64,000 bases of DNA from Sphingomonas sp. 37zxx (GCF_000786205.1 NZ_JROH01000010.1:62001-126000), one strand, 5' to 3'; positions 33,583-42,233 are shown, numbered from the stretch's first letter. Translations and numbers: made by a program. Notes: generated by a model from the sequence alone, not told the origin.

Positions 33583-35217
33583 ATGCTGGAAGCCCCCGCC
33601 CGCACGTCCGGCCGCGACACCAGCGCCGACGGCCTGTGGATTCGACTCCGCGCCTGGGCCCTGCAGCATATGGCGCCGTTGTGGCGCGCCATCGCTGCGG
33701 TGCCGCCGCTGCAGCGTCTGCTGAACCGGGCCCTGATCAACGCCGCCGCCACGGTTGGCCCGCCGCGGCCGCACCCCTTCGCCACCGTCTCCGACTACAC
33801 CTCCTGGCGCTCGCTGACCGACCGGAGCTTCTACGCACGGCATCTTCCAACCGCTGATCCGCCGCCCGACATTCCCACGGCAGCGCAAGCGGTCGCGCTG
33901 TTCCGCCGTGCCGAAGGCGGGATGCGGGAATGTCCCAAGTCCACGCTACTGTTCCCCGTCTTCGCGCAGTACCTCACCGACGGCTTCCTCCGCACTGACA
34001 TGGCGGACCGTCAGCGCACCACCAGCAACCACGACATCGATCTCTCGCCCCTCTACGGCCGGACCTGGGCGCAGACCCAGGTACTGCGGACGCGGGACGA
34101 GAGCCCCGGCCGACGCGGTCGACTCGACAGTCAGGAACTGGCCGGCGAGGAGTACCCGCCCTTCCTGTTCGAGGCCGATGGGAAGACGCTCCGCGGCCGC
34201 TACCTAGACGCTGAAGGCCGGCCGATCCTCGACCCGCCGCTCGGCCTCAAGCCGGGCGACGACGGTGCCGCCAGGCAGATTTTTGCCGTCGGCGGCGATC
34301 GCGCCAATGCGACACCGCTGGTCGCCATGCTGAACACGCTGCTGCTGCGCGAGCACAACCGCCTCGCTGCCGGCATCGAGGCTGAGAACCAATGCTGGGA
34401 CGACGAGCGCATCTTCCAGACCGCTCGCAACTGCCTAATCGTGATCTACATCCGAATCGTTATCGAGGAGTACATCAATCACATCTCCTCGGCGATCCCG
34501 CGTCTCGCCGCCGATCCCTCCGCCGCCTGGACGGCGTCCTGGAACCGGCCGAATTGGATGACTGTGGAGTTCGCCCTGCTCTACCGCTGGCACTCCATGA
34601 TCCCTGAAAGCATCGGCTGGGAGGGGCGGGCCGTACCGGCGGATGCGATGCTGCTCGACAACACCTGGCTTACGCGGGTGGGAATGGCGCGGGCTCTAGT
34701 GTGGGCCGCAGAACAGAGGGTCGGCGCGCTCGGCCTGTTCAACACCCCACAGTTCCTTTTGGACGTCGAGGCACGGGCGATCGCGCAGGGACAGGCGAAC
34801 CGCGTCGCCCGTTACAACGATTACCGCGCCGCCATGGGAATGCCGCGGGTCCGGCGTTTCGAGCAGATGACCGCCGATCCCGAGCGCCTGCGGGCGCTCC
34901 GGGAGATCTATGGCTCGCCTGACCGGCTGGACTTCTACGTCGGGCTTTTTGCGGAGGATGTGAGCTCGAACACGCCCATGCCACCACTGATCGGTCGGAT
35001 GGTGGCGCTGGACGCTTTCACCCAGGCGCTGACCAACCCGTTGATGTCGCGCCAGGTCTTCAACGTACGCACCTTCGGCGCCTGGGGGTTCGCTGAGGTC
35101 GGCCAGCCCCAGAGTATCGCGGCATTGCTGCAGCGGCAGCGGCAGCGGACGACGCTCCCGCCCGGCGCGTCTGTCGAGGCAATCCGCATGACTCGGCCGG
35201 ATTGGGTGCGGGTGTAG
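33583..35217 (+). CDS. Cyclooxygenase-like haem peroxidase (animal peroxidase superfamily)
   Basis: The ATG at 33583 gives 544 residues with no signal peptide. The chain tracks prostaglandin H synthase along its length: SFYARHLP (82-89), HDIDLSPLYGRTW (150-162), GEEYPPFLFE (188-197), RQIFAVGGDR (231-240), LREHNRL (255-261), EEYINHISS (295-303) and EFALLYRWHSMIPES (329-343). In the last, Tyr334 and His337 correspond to the radical Tyr385 and proximal His388 of COX-1. Gln129 matches Gln203, but the distal His207 position is Asp133 (FAQYLTD). It probably oxygenates a polyunsaturated or other long-chain fatty acid and hands the hydroperoxide to the P450. Animal-type peroxidases with other substrates are the alternative. 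Confidence 0.88.
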   Translation: MLEAPARTSGRDTSADGLWIRLRAWALQHMAPLWRAIAAVPPLQRLLNRALINAAATVGPPRPHPFATVSDYTSWRSLTDRSFYARHLPTADPPPDIPTAAQAVALFRRAEGGMRECPKSTLLFPVFAQYLTDGFLRTDMADRQRTTSNHDIDLSPLYGRTWAQTQVLRTRDESPGRRGRLDSQELAGEEYPPFLFEADGKTLRGRYLDAEGRPILDPPLGLKPGDDGAARQIFAVGGDRANATPLVAMLNTLLLREHNRLAAGIEAENQCWDDERIFQTARNCLIVIYIRIVIEEYINHISSAIPRLAADPSAAWTASWNRPNWMTVEFALLYRWHSMIPESIGWEGRAVPADAMLLDNTWLTRVGMARALVWAAEQRVGALGLFNTPQFLLDVEARAIAQGQANRVARYNDYRAAMGMPRVRRFEQMTADPERLRALREIYGSPDRLDFYVGLFAEDVSSNTPMPPLIGRMVALDAFTQALTNPLMSRQVFNVRTFGAWGFAEVGQPQSIAALLQRQRQRTTLPPGASVEAIRMTRPDWVRV

Positions 35218-35281
35218 CGTGAGATAGGCTTGCGTGACGTCATGGCGTCAGTGCAGCAGGCTTACGACGATGGAGATTCGG

Positions 35282-35313
35282 CCGCCGCGCGCTGCTCCGC
35301 GAGAGCGCGGCGG
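35282..35313 (+). terminator. Hairpin after the P450/peroxidase operon
   Basis: CCGCCGCGC (35282-35290) and GCGCGGCGG (35305-35313) form a perfect 9-bp stem with a 14-nt loop, 65 nt after the peroxidase stop. The IS481 copy inserted just beyond it, so any T-tract has been displaced. Confidence 0.5.
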
Positions 35314-35315
35314 TG

Positions 35316-36308
35316 CTAGATGTTTAGTCCCGGCATCTGGTGGAGCGGGTTGGCTCTGAACCGGTGCGGTTCGGCAGCCCAACGTTTGCAGATGAACTCG
35401 TAGGGTGTGAGGCCCTTCAGCGTCTTGAGCCGGCGGCCGTAATTGTAGGCTGCGATGAAGTCGGTGAGGTGCCGCTCGAGCTGGGCGTGATCGTCATAGT
35501 GGTAGCGCCGGACGGTCGCGTCCTTGATCGTCCGGTTCATTCTCTCCACCTGCCCATTCGTCCAGGGGTGCGCGGGCTTGGTCAGACGATGCTCGATGTC
35601 GAGATCGGCGCAGGCCGCCTCGAAGGAATGACAGCGGAAGAGCACGCCCTCGGCCCGCATCGCCTTGATGTCCTCTGGTGTCCAGCCGTCGCCTGTTGGC
35701 TCGGTGAAGTGCGTGCCGTTGTCCGTCAGCACGATGTTGACCTTGTAGGGAACCGCCTCGGCGAGGTGGCGCAGGAAGTCGCCGGCGACGCGACGGGTCG
35801 CCTTCTTGTGCAGCTCGACGAAGGCGAACTTTGAGGTGCGATCGATGGCCACCAGCAGATAGAGCCTGCCTTCGGCTGTCTGCACTTCGGCGATGTCGAT
35901 GTGGAAGAAGCCGATCGGGTAGGACTTGAACTTCTTTTTGTTGGCCTTCTCTCCGTCGACATCAGGCAACCGGCCGATGCCATGTCGCTGCAGGCAGCGA
36001 TGCAGGGACGAGCGCGTCAGATGCGGGATGGTTGCCTGCAGAGCGTAGAGGCAGTCGTCGAGCGGCAGAAGCGTGTGCCGCCGGAAAGCGACGACCACGG
36101 CCTCTTCCTCGACCGTCAGCACGGTCGAACGTGGATCCTTCGGCCCCGTCCGCTGGTCGGCGACCGAGCTCCGCTTCCTCCACTTCGCAACCGTCTTCGG
36201 GTTGATCCCGTGCCGCTTGGCCAGCGTCCTCAGGCTCTCTTGACTATGCTGTATCGCTCGACGGACTGCCTCTGTCGTAGTGGCGCTCCCGTGAAGAATC
36301 TGGCCCAT
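35316..36308 (-). CDS. IS481-family transposase
   Basis: This 330-residue protein has an N-terminal HTH (RAIQHSQESLRTLAKRHGINPKTVAKWRKR) and an rve integrase core: Asp in FFHIDIAEVQTAEGRLYLLVAIDRTSKFAF, Asp in VLTDNGTHF, and Glu in HPWTNGQVERMNRTIKDA. The TAG stop codon is supplied by the CTAG target duplication, outside the element proper. The copy looks intact and may be active. A terminus of a sister copy is at 31394-31496. Confidence 0.93.
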   Translation of the reverse strand: MGQILHGSATTTEAVRRAIQHSQESLRTLAKRHGINPKTVAKWRKRSSVADQRTGPKDPRSTVLTVEEEAVVVAFRRHTLLPLDDCLYALQATIPHLTRSSLHRCLQRHGIGRLPDVDGEKANKKKFKSYPIGFFHIDIAEVQTAEGRLYLLVAIDRTSKFAFVELHKKATRRVAGDFLRHLAEAVPYKVNIVLTDNGTHFTEPTGDGWTPEDIKAMRAEGVLFRCHSFEAACADLDIEHRLTKPAHPWTNGQVERMNRTIKDATVRRYHYDDHAQLERHLTDFIAAYNYGRRLKTLKGLTPYEFICKRWAAEPHRFRANPLHQMPGLNI

Positions 36309-36365
36309 AGCGCATCCCTCGCTGCCTGCGAAAACAATGCACCATCAAAACCTGGGATCAAACAT
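35320..36365 (-). mobile_element. Intact IS481-family insertion sequence with CTAG target duplication
   Basis: The imperfect terminal repeats begin ATGTTTAGTCCCGG (left) and, read inward from the right, ATGTTTGATCCCAGG. CTAG flanks both ends (35316-35319 and 36366-36369), matching the NCTAGN target preference known for IS481. The length is 1046 bp and it carries one transposase gene. Confidence 0.85.
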
Positions 36366-36554
36366 CTAGCCACCCACGCTCACGGGCTGTCGCCTCGATC
36401 AAGCAGCCTTGCGGTAGAGGCCGAGCCGACCTCTAAACCGTCCTATCTCTACGCCATGGCCCTCTACTAGCCTACGAAGTGATTTAAGGCCTTCCGTCTT
36501 TCGAGAACTATTGCCTTCAATCCTCTTCTGCTTTGAACGCTGAGGAGAATCGAG

Positions 36555-36851
36555 ATGCCTCGCCCGGGTGATACACCGATCAAACGCACTATCCGGAGGC
36601 ACCAATTGCGTGAGATCGTGCCGCTGGCAGAAAGTACGATCTACGAAATGGAACAGCGCGGCGAGTTTCCGCGGCGCTTCGCCCTTTCACCCAGATGCGT
36701 GGTTTGGGACTTGGCCGAAGTCGAAGCCTGGTTGGCATCGCGTCGAGCGACGCCCATACCCCGCGCACAACATCCTGACGTCAAGCAACGCCGCACCCGG
36801 CCCGTTAGAGGGCGGGATCCGGCGCCAAGAGGGGCATCGCCGACGGAATGA
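36555..36851 (+). CDS. AlpA-like excisionase/regulatory protein
   Basis: This 98-residue protein has GAGGAG ahead of the ATG. The core, IRRHQLREIVPLAESTIYEMEQRGEFPRRFALSPRCVVWDLAEVEAWLASRR (about 12-64), is an AlpA/HTH_17 domain; the tail is basic and disordered. AlpA-type proteins act as excision directionality factors or activators of P4-type integrases. Its last 47 nt overlap the 3' end of the convergent integrase gene, so the two transcripts are antisense to each other there. Confidence 0.88.
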   Translation: MPRPGDTPIKRTIRRHQLREIVPLAESTIYEMEQRGEFPRRFALSPRCVVWDLAEVEAWLASRRATPIPRAQHPDVKQRRTRPVRGRDPAPRGASPTE

Positions 36852-38061
36852 GCAGGGGAACGTGCTTTCGCCCGGCAACCCAGGCGTCGATGATGTCCGA
36901 CCACTCCTGCATCATGTGACGTCGCTGCACTTCGTATTCAGCCTTGTTATAAACCCCTCGCGATGAGCGGCCGTCTTCGTGAGCCAGGCATTTTTCGATC
37001 CAGTCACTGTTGAAGCCAAGCTCGTTGAGCAGGGTCGATCCAGTTCGACGGAGATCGTGAATCGTAAAGGGCTCAAGCGGCAGACCCTCATGCTTTGCCC
37101 GTTCGACGACGGAATAGGTCACGCGGTTGAAGGTCGCGCGGGACATCGGCGCGTCCGCATCATACCGGGACGGCAGCAGGTATCTTGAATTCCCGGCGCA
37201 GGTCTTGAGCGCGATCATGATGTCGAGAACCTGGCGCGACAGATAGACATTGTGCGCCTTCGTGCGCTTCATTCGCTCTTTTGGGATCGTCCAAACAGCA
37301 TTCTCAAAATCAATTTCGCCCCAGATCGCGTCCTGAAGCTCGCTCTTGCGTACCATCGTCAACAGATACAGCCGCATCCCAAGTCGGATCGTCGGCAAGG
37401 TCGCGATATGCTCAAGCTGCTTGAGCATTACTCGAATCTCAGTGGGCGAAAGCGAGCGGTCCTTCGGGACGAACGTGGCGATCGAAGACGGGCCGACCTC
37501 GTCGGCCGGATTGGTGACCTTCTCGCCGTGCAGGATGGCAAATCCATAGATCTGCTTGAGAATGTCCCGCACGTGGATGGCCGTCGCAGGTGCGCCGCGA
37601 TCGACGATCGCGGCGCAATGCGCTCGAAGATCGTCCGGCCTGATCTCGGTGAGGAGCCGACTGCGCCATGCCGGGAGCAGTTCGCGTTCAAAGATCGAGC
37701 GACGCATCGCGCGCGTGCTGTCGGCCATGGGAGCGGCAGTGAGCCACTTTTCTCCGAACTCACCGAAGCTTTTGGCCTCCTTCAGGCGCCGCTTTTCGCG
37801 TTGCTTTTCGATCGCCGGAGAGATGCCTTCGTCAACGGCGCGCTTGGCGTCGATGCACTTCTCCCGCGCCCGGGCGAGAGATAAGCCGGCGGGGCCATAT
37901 TTCCCAAGGTGTACAGTCTCTCGACGCCCGTTCAGCCGATAATCCAGTCGAAACGAGAGACCGCCGGTTGGCGTGACATGGACGTACATCCCGTCACGGT
38001 CTGCCACCTTGTAAGGTTTATCCTTTGGTTTCAAAGCCTTGATGGCAACGTCCGTCAACAT
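36805..38061 (-). CDS. int: P4-type tyrosine integrase (DUF4102)
   Basis: This 418-residue protein has an N-terminal DUF4102 arm-binding domain (LTDVAIKALKPKDKPYKVADRDGMYVHV ... LGKYGPAGLSLARAREKC), a core-binding domain, and a catalytic domain. The catalytic domain carries Arg in LLTMVRKSELQDA, HDLRRTGSTLL, His in CLAHED and the nucleophilic Tyr in RGVYNKAEY. It is transcribed away from guaA, next to the repeat-rich ICE end (38062-38353). It should catalyse insertion into, and excision from, the guaA 3' end, together with a directionality factor such as the AlpA-like protein. Confidence 0.95.
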   Translation of the reverse strand: MLTDVAIKALKPKDKPYKVADRDGMYVHVTPTGGLSFRLDYRLNGRRETVHLGKYGPAGLSLARAREKCIDAKRAVDEGISPAIEKQREKRRLKEAKSFGEFGEKWLTAAPMADSTRAMRRSIFERELLPAWRSRLLTEIRPDDLRAHCAAIVDRGAPATAIHVRDILKQIYGFAILHGEKVTNPADEVGPSSIATFVPKDRSLSPTEIRVMLKQLEHIATLPTIRLGMRLYLLTMVRKSELQDAIWGEIDFENAVWTIPKERMKRTKAHNVYLSRQVLDIMIALKTCAGNSRYLLPSRYDADAPMSRATFNRVTYSVVERAKHEGLPLEPFTIHDLRRTGSTLLNELGFNSDWIEKCLAHEDGRSSRGVYNKAEYEVQRRHMMQEWSDIIDAWVAGRKHVPLLIPSAMPLLAPDPAL

Positions 38062-38081
38062 CCCACGCCTCCTTCCAAAAG

Positions 38082-38226
38082 TACCGTCATGGCATTTTGG
38101 TCACCCAAGACTCTGGAAAACTGTCTATTTCCAATGGCTTGGGTGAATAAAAATACCGTCAAGAGCCACTCTGACTCTGACGGTACTTTCAAAATCCGGG
38201 TTGGGCAATAGGTCCGTGTACCGTCA
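38082..38226. repeat. Four TACCGTCA sites at the integrase side of the ICE end
   Basis: TACCGTCA occurs at 38082-38089, 38154-38161 and 38219-38226, and inverted (TGACGGTA) at 38178-38185. They lie in the 290-bp gap that contains the integrase promoter and the ICE end. They are candidate arm-type integrase or AlpA-binding sites. Confidence 0.6.
38101..38146. promoter_or_regulatory. Inverted repeat in the integrase 5' region
   Basis: TCACCCAAG (38101-38109) and CTTGGGTGA (38138-38146) are perfect 9-bp arms around a 28-bp AT-richer centre, 40-85 bp upstream of the integrase start. It could be an operator or a transcript hairpin limiting integrase expression. Confidence 0.5.
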
Positions 38227-38255
38227 GCCAGCACGTCAGAGTCGAACTCTGCCCC

Positions 38256-38347
38256 CCGATAGCAGCCGATAGGGACCGCCTATATCTTTGTTTGTTATCA
38301 GTTAGTTATGTCGTATTCTAGCGTAGTTTCGGATAGCCTCGGATAGG
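38256..38347. repeat. Paired CSGATAG repeats with an IHF-like site (probable attachment region)
   Basis: CCGATAG occurs at 38256 and 38266, and CGGATAG at 38330 and 38340. Each pair is spaced exactly 10 bp, one helical turn. Between the pairs, 38296-38308 (TATCAGTTAGTTA) fits the IHF consensus WATCARNNNNTTR in an AT-rich stretch. With the guaA end 7 bp further on, this looks like an integrase-IHF assembly site. Confidence 0.6.
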
Positions 38348-38353
38348 CCAAAA

Positions 38354-39910
38354 TCATTCCCATTCGATCGTGCCCGGCGGCTTCGACGTATAGTCATAGG
38401 TCACCCGGTTGATGCCGCGAACCTCGTTGATGATCCGTGTCGCGACGCGCGGCAGGAAGTCGCCGGGGAAGCTGAAGGCTTCGGCGGTCATCCCATCGGT
38501 CGAGGTTACCGCGCGCAATGCCAGCACATTGTCATAGGTGCGCCCGTCGCCCATCACCCCGACGCTGCGTACCGGCAGCAGCACCGCAAACGCCTGCCAA
38601 ATCGCATCGTACAGCCCAGCGTTACGGATTTCCTCCAGATACACCGCATCGGCCTTGCGCAGGATGTCGCAGCGTTCCTTGGTGACTTCGCCCGGAATTC
38701 GGATCGCCAGGCCCGGCCCCGGGAACGGATGGCGGCCGACGAAGATGTCGGGCAGCCCCAGTTCGCGGCCCAAGGCGCGCACCTCATCCTTGAACAATTC
38801 GCGAAGCGGCTCGACCAGCTTCATGTTCATCCGCGCCGGCAGGCCGCCGACATTGTGGTGGCTCTTGATCGTCACCGAAGGCCCGCCGGTGAAGCTGACG
38901 CTTTCGATCACGTCGGGATAGAGCGTGCCCTGCGCCAGGAATTCGGCACCGCCGACCTTCTTGGCCTCGGCCTCGAACACGTCGATGAAGGTCTTGCCGA
39001 TGAACTTGCGCTTCGCCTCGGGATCGGTAACTCCCGCCAGCCCGCTCAGGAACAGCGTCTCGGCGTTCACATGCACCAGCGGGATATTGTAATGGTTGCG
39101 GAACAGGCTGACGACCTGATCGGCCTCGCTGGCGCGCATCAGCCCGTGATCGACGAACACGCAGGTGAGCTGCTCGCCAATCGCCTCGTGGATCAGCACC
39201 GCCGCCACGGCTGAGTCGACGCCGCCCGACAGGCCGCAAATGACTCGCCCGCTGCCGACCTGCTCGCGGATTTCGGCGATCTTGGCGTCGCGGAATTCGG
39301 CCATCGTCCAGTCACCCGCCAGGCCACAGACATGGCGGGCAAAATTGGCGATCAGCTTGCCGCCATCGGGGGTGTGAACCACCTCGGGGTGGAACTGCAT
39401 CGCGTAATAGCGGCGCGAATCATCGGCGATCACGGCGTAAGGTGCGCCCGCGCTCGCGGCGACGGGGCGAAAGCCCGGTGCCAGCTGCGTCACCTTGTCA
39501 CCATGGCTCATCCACACCTGGTGCGTTTCACCCTCTGCCCACATGCCGTCGAACAACGCGCAACTATCAGCGATCTCGATAAAGGCGCGCCCGAACTCGC
39601 CCGATTCGCCCAGCGTTACCGTGCCGCCAAGCTGCTCCATCATCACCTGCTGGCCATAGCAGATGCCCAGCACCGGCAGCCCGCTGTCGAAGATCGCCTG
39701 CGGCACGCGCGGGCTTTCGGCGTCGAGCACCGACGCCGGGCTGCCCGACAGAATGACACCCGCCGGCTGCATCCGCGCAAAGGCTTCAGCGGCAGTGGTG
39801 AACGGTGCGATCTCGGAATACACCCCCGCTTCGCGCACGCGGCGGGCAATGAGCTGGGTGACCTGGCTACCGAAGTCGACGATCAGGATGGATTGCGAAG
39901 GCGTCTGCAT
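38354..39910 (-). CDS. guaA: GMP synthase (glutamine-hydrolysing)
   Basis: This 518-residue protein converts XMP to GMP. The N-terminal glutamine amidotransferase has the nucleophile Cys in GICYGQQ and His/Glu in [10 protein letters not shown]. The ATP-pyrophosphatase P-loop is [12 protein letters not shown]. The dimerisation domain ends [17 protein letters not shown], so the reading frame is intact after ICE integration. The conserved 3' end is a well-known integration target for genomic islands. It is a core gene on the minus strand, transcribed towards the ICE. Confidence 0.98.
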   Translation of the reverse strand: MQTPSQSILIVDFGSQVTQLIARRVREAGVYSEIAPFTTAAEAFARMQPAGVILSGSPASVLDAESPRVPQAIFDSGLPVLGICYGQQVMMEQLGGTVTLGESGEFGRAFIEIADSCALFDGMWAEGETHQVWMSHGDKVTQLAPGFRPVAASAGAPYAVIADDSRRYYAMQFHPEVVHTPDGGKLIANFARHVCGLAGDWTMAEFRDAKIAEIREQVGSGRVICGLSGGVDSAVAAVLIHEAIGEQLTCVFVDHGLMRASEADQVVSLFRNHYNIPLVHVNAETLFLSGLAGVTDPEAKRKFIGKTFIDVFEAEAKKVGGAEFLAQGTLYPDVIESVSFTGGPSVTIKSHHNVGGLPARMNMKLVEPLRELFKDEVRALGRELGLPDIFVGRHPFPGPGLAIRIPGEVTKERCDILRKADAVYLEEIRNAGLYDAIWQAFAVLLPVRSVGVMGDGRTYDNVLALRAVTSTDGMTAEAFSFPGDFLPRVATRIINEVRGINRVTYDYTSKPPGTIEWE

Positions 39911-40055
39911 GACAAGCGCATAGCGAGGCCGGCGGGGTTGGGAAAGGTGGTTGTCGCCGCCGGGGTCAGGCGGCCTTGCGTGGCACCAGACGCAAACCCG
40001 CCTGCCCTACTATGGCCGAAGCGAAGTTGCGCCGTTTCCAGCGCAACCTCCTTCC

Positions 40056-42212
40056 CTACCGAATCGGCTTAACCTCCAACCCGGTCCATTTCGCCGCGAA
40101 CGCCCAAAGATCGGCGGTTTCCTCGATGATCTTGTCGGTCGGCTTGCCTGATCCGTGGCCCGCGCGGGTTTCGATGCGGGCGAGGTGCGGCTTGGGGCCG
40201 ATGTCGCTCGCCTGGAGCATTGCGGTGTATTTGAAGGTGTGGCCGGGCACCACGCGATCGTCGGTGTCGGCGGTGGTCGCCAGGATCGCCGGATAGGTCT
40301 TGCCGGCCGCGACATTGTGATAGGGCGAATAGGCGCGCAGCACCTTGAAATCGGCTTCCTTCGACGGATAGCCATAATCATCGACCCAATAGCGCCCGGC
40401 GGTGAAGCGATCGAAGCGCAGCATGTCCATCACCCCTACCGCCGGCAGCGCGGCGGCGAACAGATCGGGGCGCTGATTGACCACCGCACCCACCAGCAGC
40501 CCGCCATTCGACCCACCCTGGATCGCCAACTGGCTCTTGCAGGTGATGCCTTGCGCGATCAGATATTCGCCCGCGCCGATGAAATCGTCGAACACATTCT
40601 GCTTGTTCGCCAGGCGACCGCCGTCGTGCCAGGTCTTGCCATATTCGCCGCCGCCGCGAATGTTGGCGACCGCGAGCACCCCGCCCTGCTCCATCCACGC
40701 AACGCGCGACGCCGAAAAGCCCGGCAGCACCGGCACGTTGAAGCCGCCATAAGCATAGAGCAAGGTCGGTGCCGGGCCGGTAACGTCCTTGCGCTTCACC
40801 ACGAACATCGGAACCTTGGTGCCGTCCTTCGATGCGTAAAAACGCTGTTCGACGACATAGTTCGCCGGGTCGAACGCCACCTTGGGGCTGGCCCAGGGGC
40901 TCGCCTGGCCGGTTTTCACGTCATAGCGATAAATGGTGCTGGGCGTTGCGAAGCTGGTGAAGACGAAGAAGGTCTCGGGATCGCCCTGATCGCCGCCGAA
41001 GCCGCCCGCGGTGCCGATGCCCGGCAGATCGACCTTGCCCACCATCTTGCCACCCAGCGCATAGCGACGCACCTCGGTCTTGGCGTCGACCAGATAGCTG
41101 GTGATCAGCATCCCGCCGACGATGTTCGCGCCCTGCAGCACCGCCGCATCCTCGGCGATCAGGTCACGCGCGGTCGGCGTCGCGGCGCTGACGTCCATCG
41201 TCACGATCTTCGATCGCGGCGCGCCCTTGTTGGTCGACCAATAGAAGGTCGTGCCCCGGTTGCCCGCGAGGCTCCATTCATTCTCAAGCCCCTTCACCAG
41301 TTTGCGCGGGGTCCGCTTGGCATCCTGCAAATCAATCAGCGTCACTTCGTAGCGATTGTCGGTGCCTTCGGTGGTGGTGACCACCAGATAGCGGCCATCG
41401 TCGGTGAGCTGCACCGTATGGCTGCGCTTGGGGGTCTCGGGGGTGGCATAGATCAGCGGATCGACGGCCTGTGCGGTGCCGAGCTTGTGGAAATATACCG
41501 CCTGATTCTCGTTCAGCGCCTGGAACTGCTGGTCGGCGGCGGGCGCGGGGAAGCGCGAGTAAAAGAAGCCCGATCCGTCCTTGGCCCAGACCAGCGTCGA
41601 GAACTTCACCCATTCGACCTTGTCGGCCATCGGCTTGCCGGTTGCCACGTCGAGCACCTGCACCGTCCGCCAGTCAGAACCACCGTCCTGGACGCTGTAC
41701 AGCAGATGCTTGCCGTCCTCCGAAGGCTCCCATTCGCCAAGCGCAGTCGCGCCGTCCTTCGACCAGCCATTGGGATCGAGCAGCAACCGCCCCTGCCCGT
41801 TCACGCTGTCGCGGACATACAGCACCGCCTGGTTCTGCAATCCCGAGTTATAGCTGTAGAAATAGCGGCCGCCCTTCTTGGTCGGCACGCCGAAGCGCTC
41901 ATAATCGAACAGCGCCTTCAACCGCGCCTGAAACAGGTCGCGGCCGGGCAGTGTCGCGAGATAGGCGTCGGTCAGCTTGTTCTGATCGGCGACCCACTTG
42001 GCGACCTCGGCATCGTTGCGCACGTCGTTCTCGAGCCAGCGATAGGGATCGGCGATCCTCTGGCCGAACTGTTCGTCGGCGACGTCGGTGCGGCGGGACT
42101 GCGGGTAATCGAGCGGGGCTGGCATCGCGGCGCGGTTCTCCTGTGCGGGGGGAGCGGCATAGGTCGGGGCGGCGAACAGCAGCGGCAAGAGGGCGAGCGA
42201 GACGCGACGCAT
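40056..42212 (-). CDS. Secreted prolyl oligopeptidase (S9A)
   Basis: This 718-residue protein has a clear signal peptide (MRRVSLALLPLLFAAPTYA). An N-terminal beta-propeller (to about residue 440) limits access to peptides, followed by an alpha/beta-hydrolase domain. The catalytic residues are Ser568 in GGSNGG, Asp651/652 in TDDRVVPGH and His686 in GHGSG. It cleaves short proline-containing peptides, probably in the periplasm. It is a stand-alone gene, separated from rplQ by a terminator hairpin (42234-42267). Confidence 0.93.
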   Translation of the reverse strand: MRRVSLALLPLLFAAPTYAAPPAQENRAAMPAPLDYPQSRRTDVADEQFGQRIADPYRWLENDVRNDAEVAKWVADQNKLTDAYLATLPGRDLFQARLKALFDYERFGVPTKKGGRYFYSYNSGLQNQAVLYVRDSVNGQGRLLLDPNGWSKDGATALGEWEPSEDGKHLLYSVQDGGSDWRTVQVLDVATGKPMADKVEWVKFSTLVWAKDGSGFFYSRFPAPAADQQFQALNENQAVYFHKLGTAQAVDPLIYATPETPKRSHTVQLTDDGRYLVVTTTEGTDNRYEVTLIDLQDAKRTPRKLVKGLENEWSLAGNRGTTFYWSTNKGAPRSKIVTMDVSAATPTARDLIAEDAAVLQGANIVGGMLITSYLVDAKTEVRRYALGGKMVGKVDLPGIGTAGGFGGDQGDPETFFVFTSFATPSTIYRYDVKTGQASPWASPKVAFDPANYVVEQRFYASKDGTKVPMFVVKRKDVTGPAPTLLYAYGGFNVPVLPGFSASRVAWMEQGGVLAVANIRGGGEYGKTWHDGGRLANKQNVFDDFIGAGEYLIAQGITCKSQLAIQGGSNGGLLVGAVVNQRPDLFAAALPAVGVMDMLRFDRFTAGRYWVDDYGYPSKEADFKVLRAYSPYHNVAAGKTYPAILATTADTDDRVVPGHTFKYTAMLQASDIGPKPHLARIETRAGHGSGKPTDKIIEETADLWAFAAKWTGLEVKPIR

Positions 42213-42233
42213 GAACTAATCTCCGCAGAAACG

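Larger units (their letters stand above)
1..38353. mobile_element. Integrative and conjugative element (right part), integrated at the 3' end of guaA
   Basis: A continuous block of replication (RepA, ParA, iterons), processing (relaxase, TraG), mating-pore (trbB to trbI) and integration (AlpA-like protein, P4-type integrase) genes ends directly beside the 3' end of guaA. guaA 3' ends are known integration sites for genomic islands. The gene order resembles Tn4371-type ICEs. The other end, with the second attachment repeat, lies left of position 1, so the total size is unknown. Cargo is found at 5362-7261 (low GC) and 31394-36365 (IS relics plus the P450/peroxidase pair). The exact right boundary, within guaA or just before it, is inferred. 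Confidence 0.9.

Noticed and set aside
38200-38353. tRNA gene as the integration site
   Set aside because: No cloverleaf could be drawn. The integrase end abuts guaA, which is itself a known integration target.
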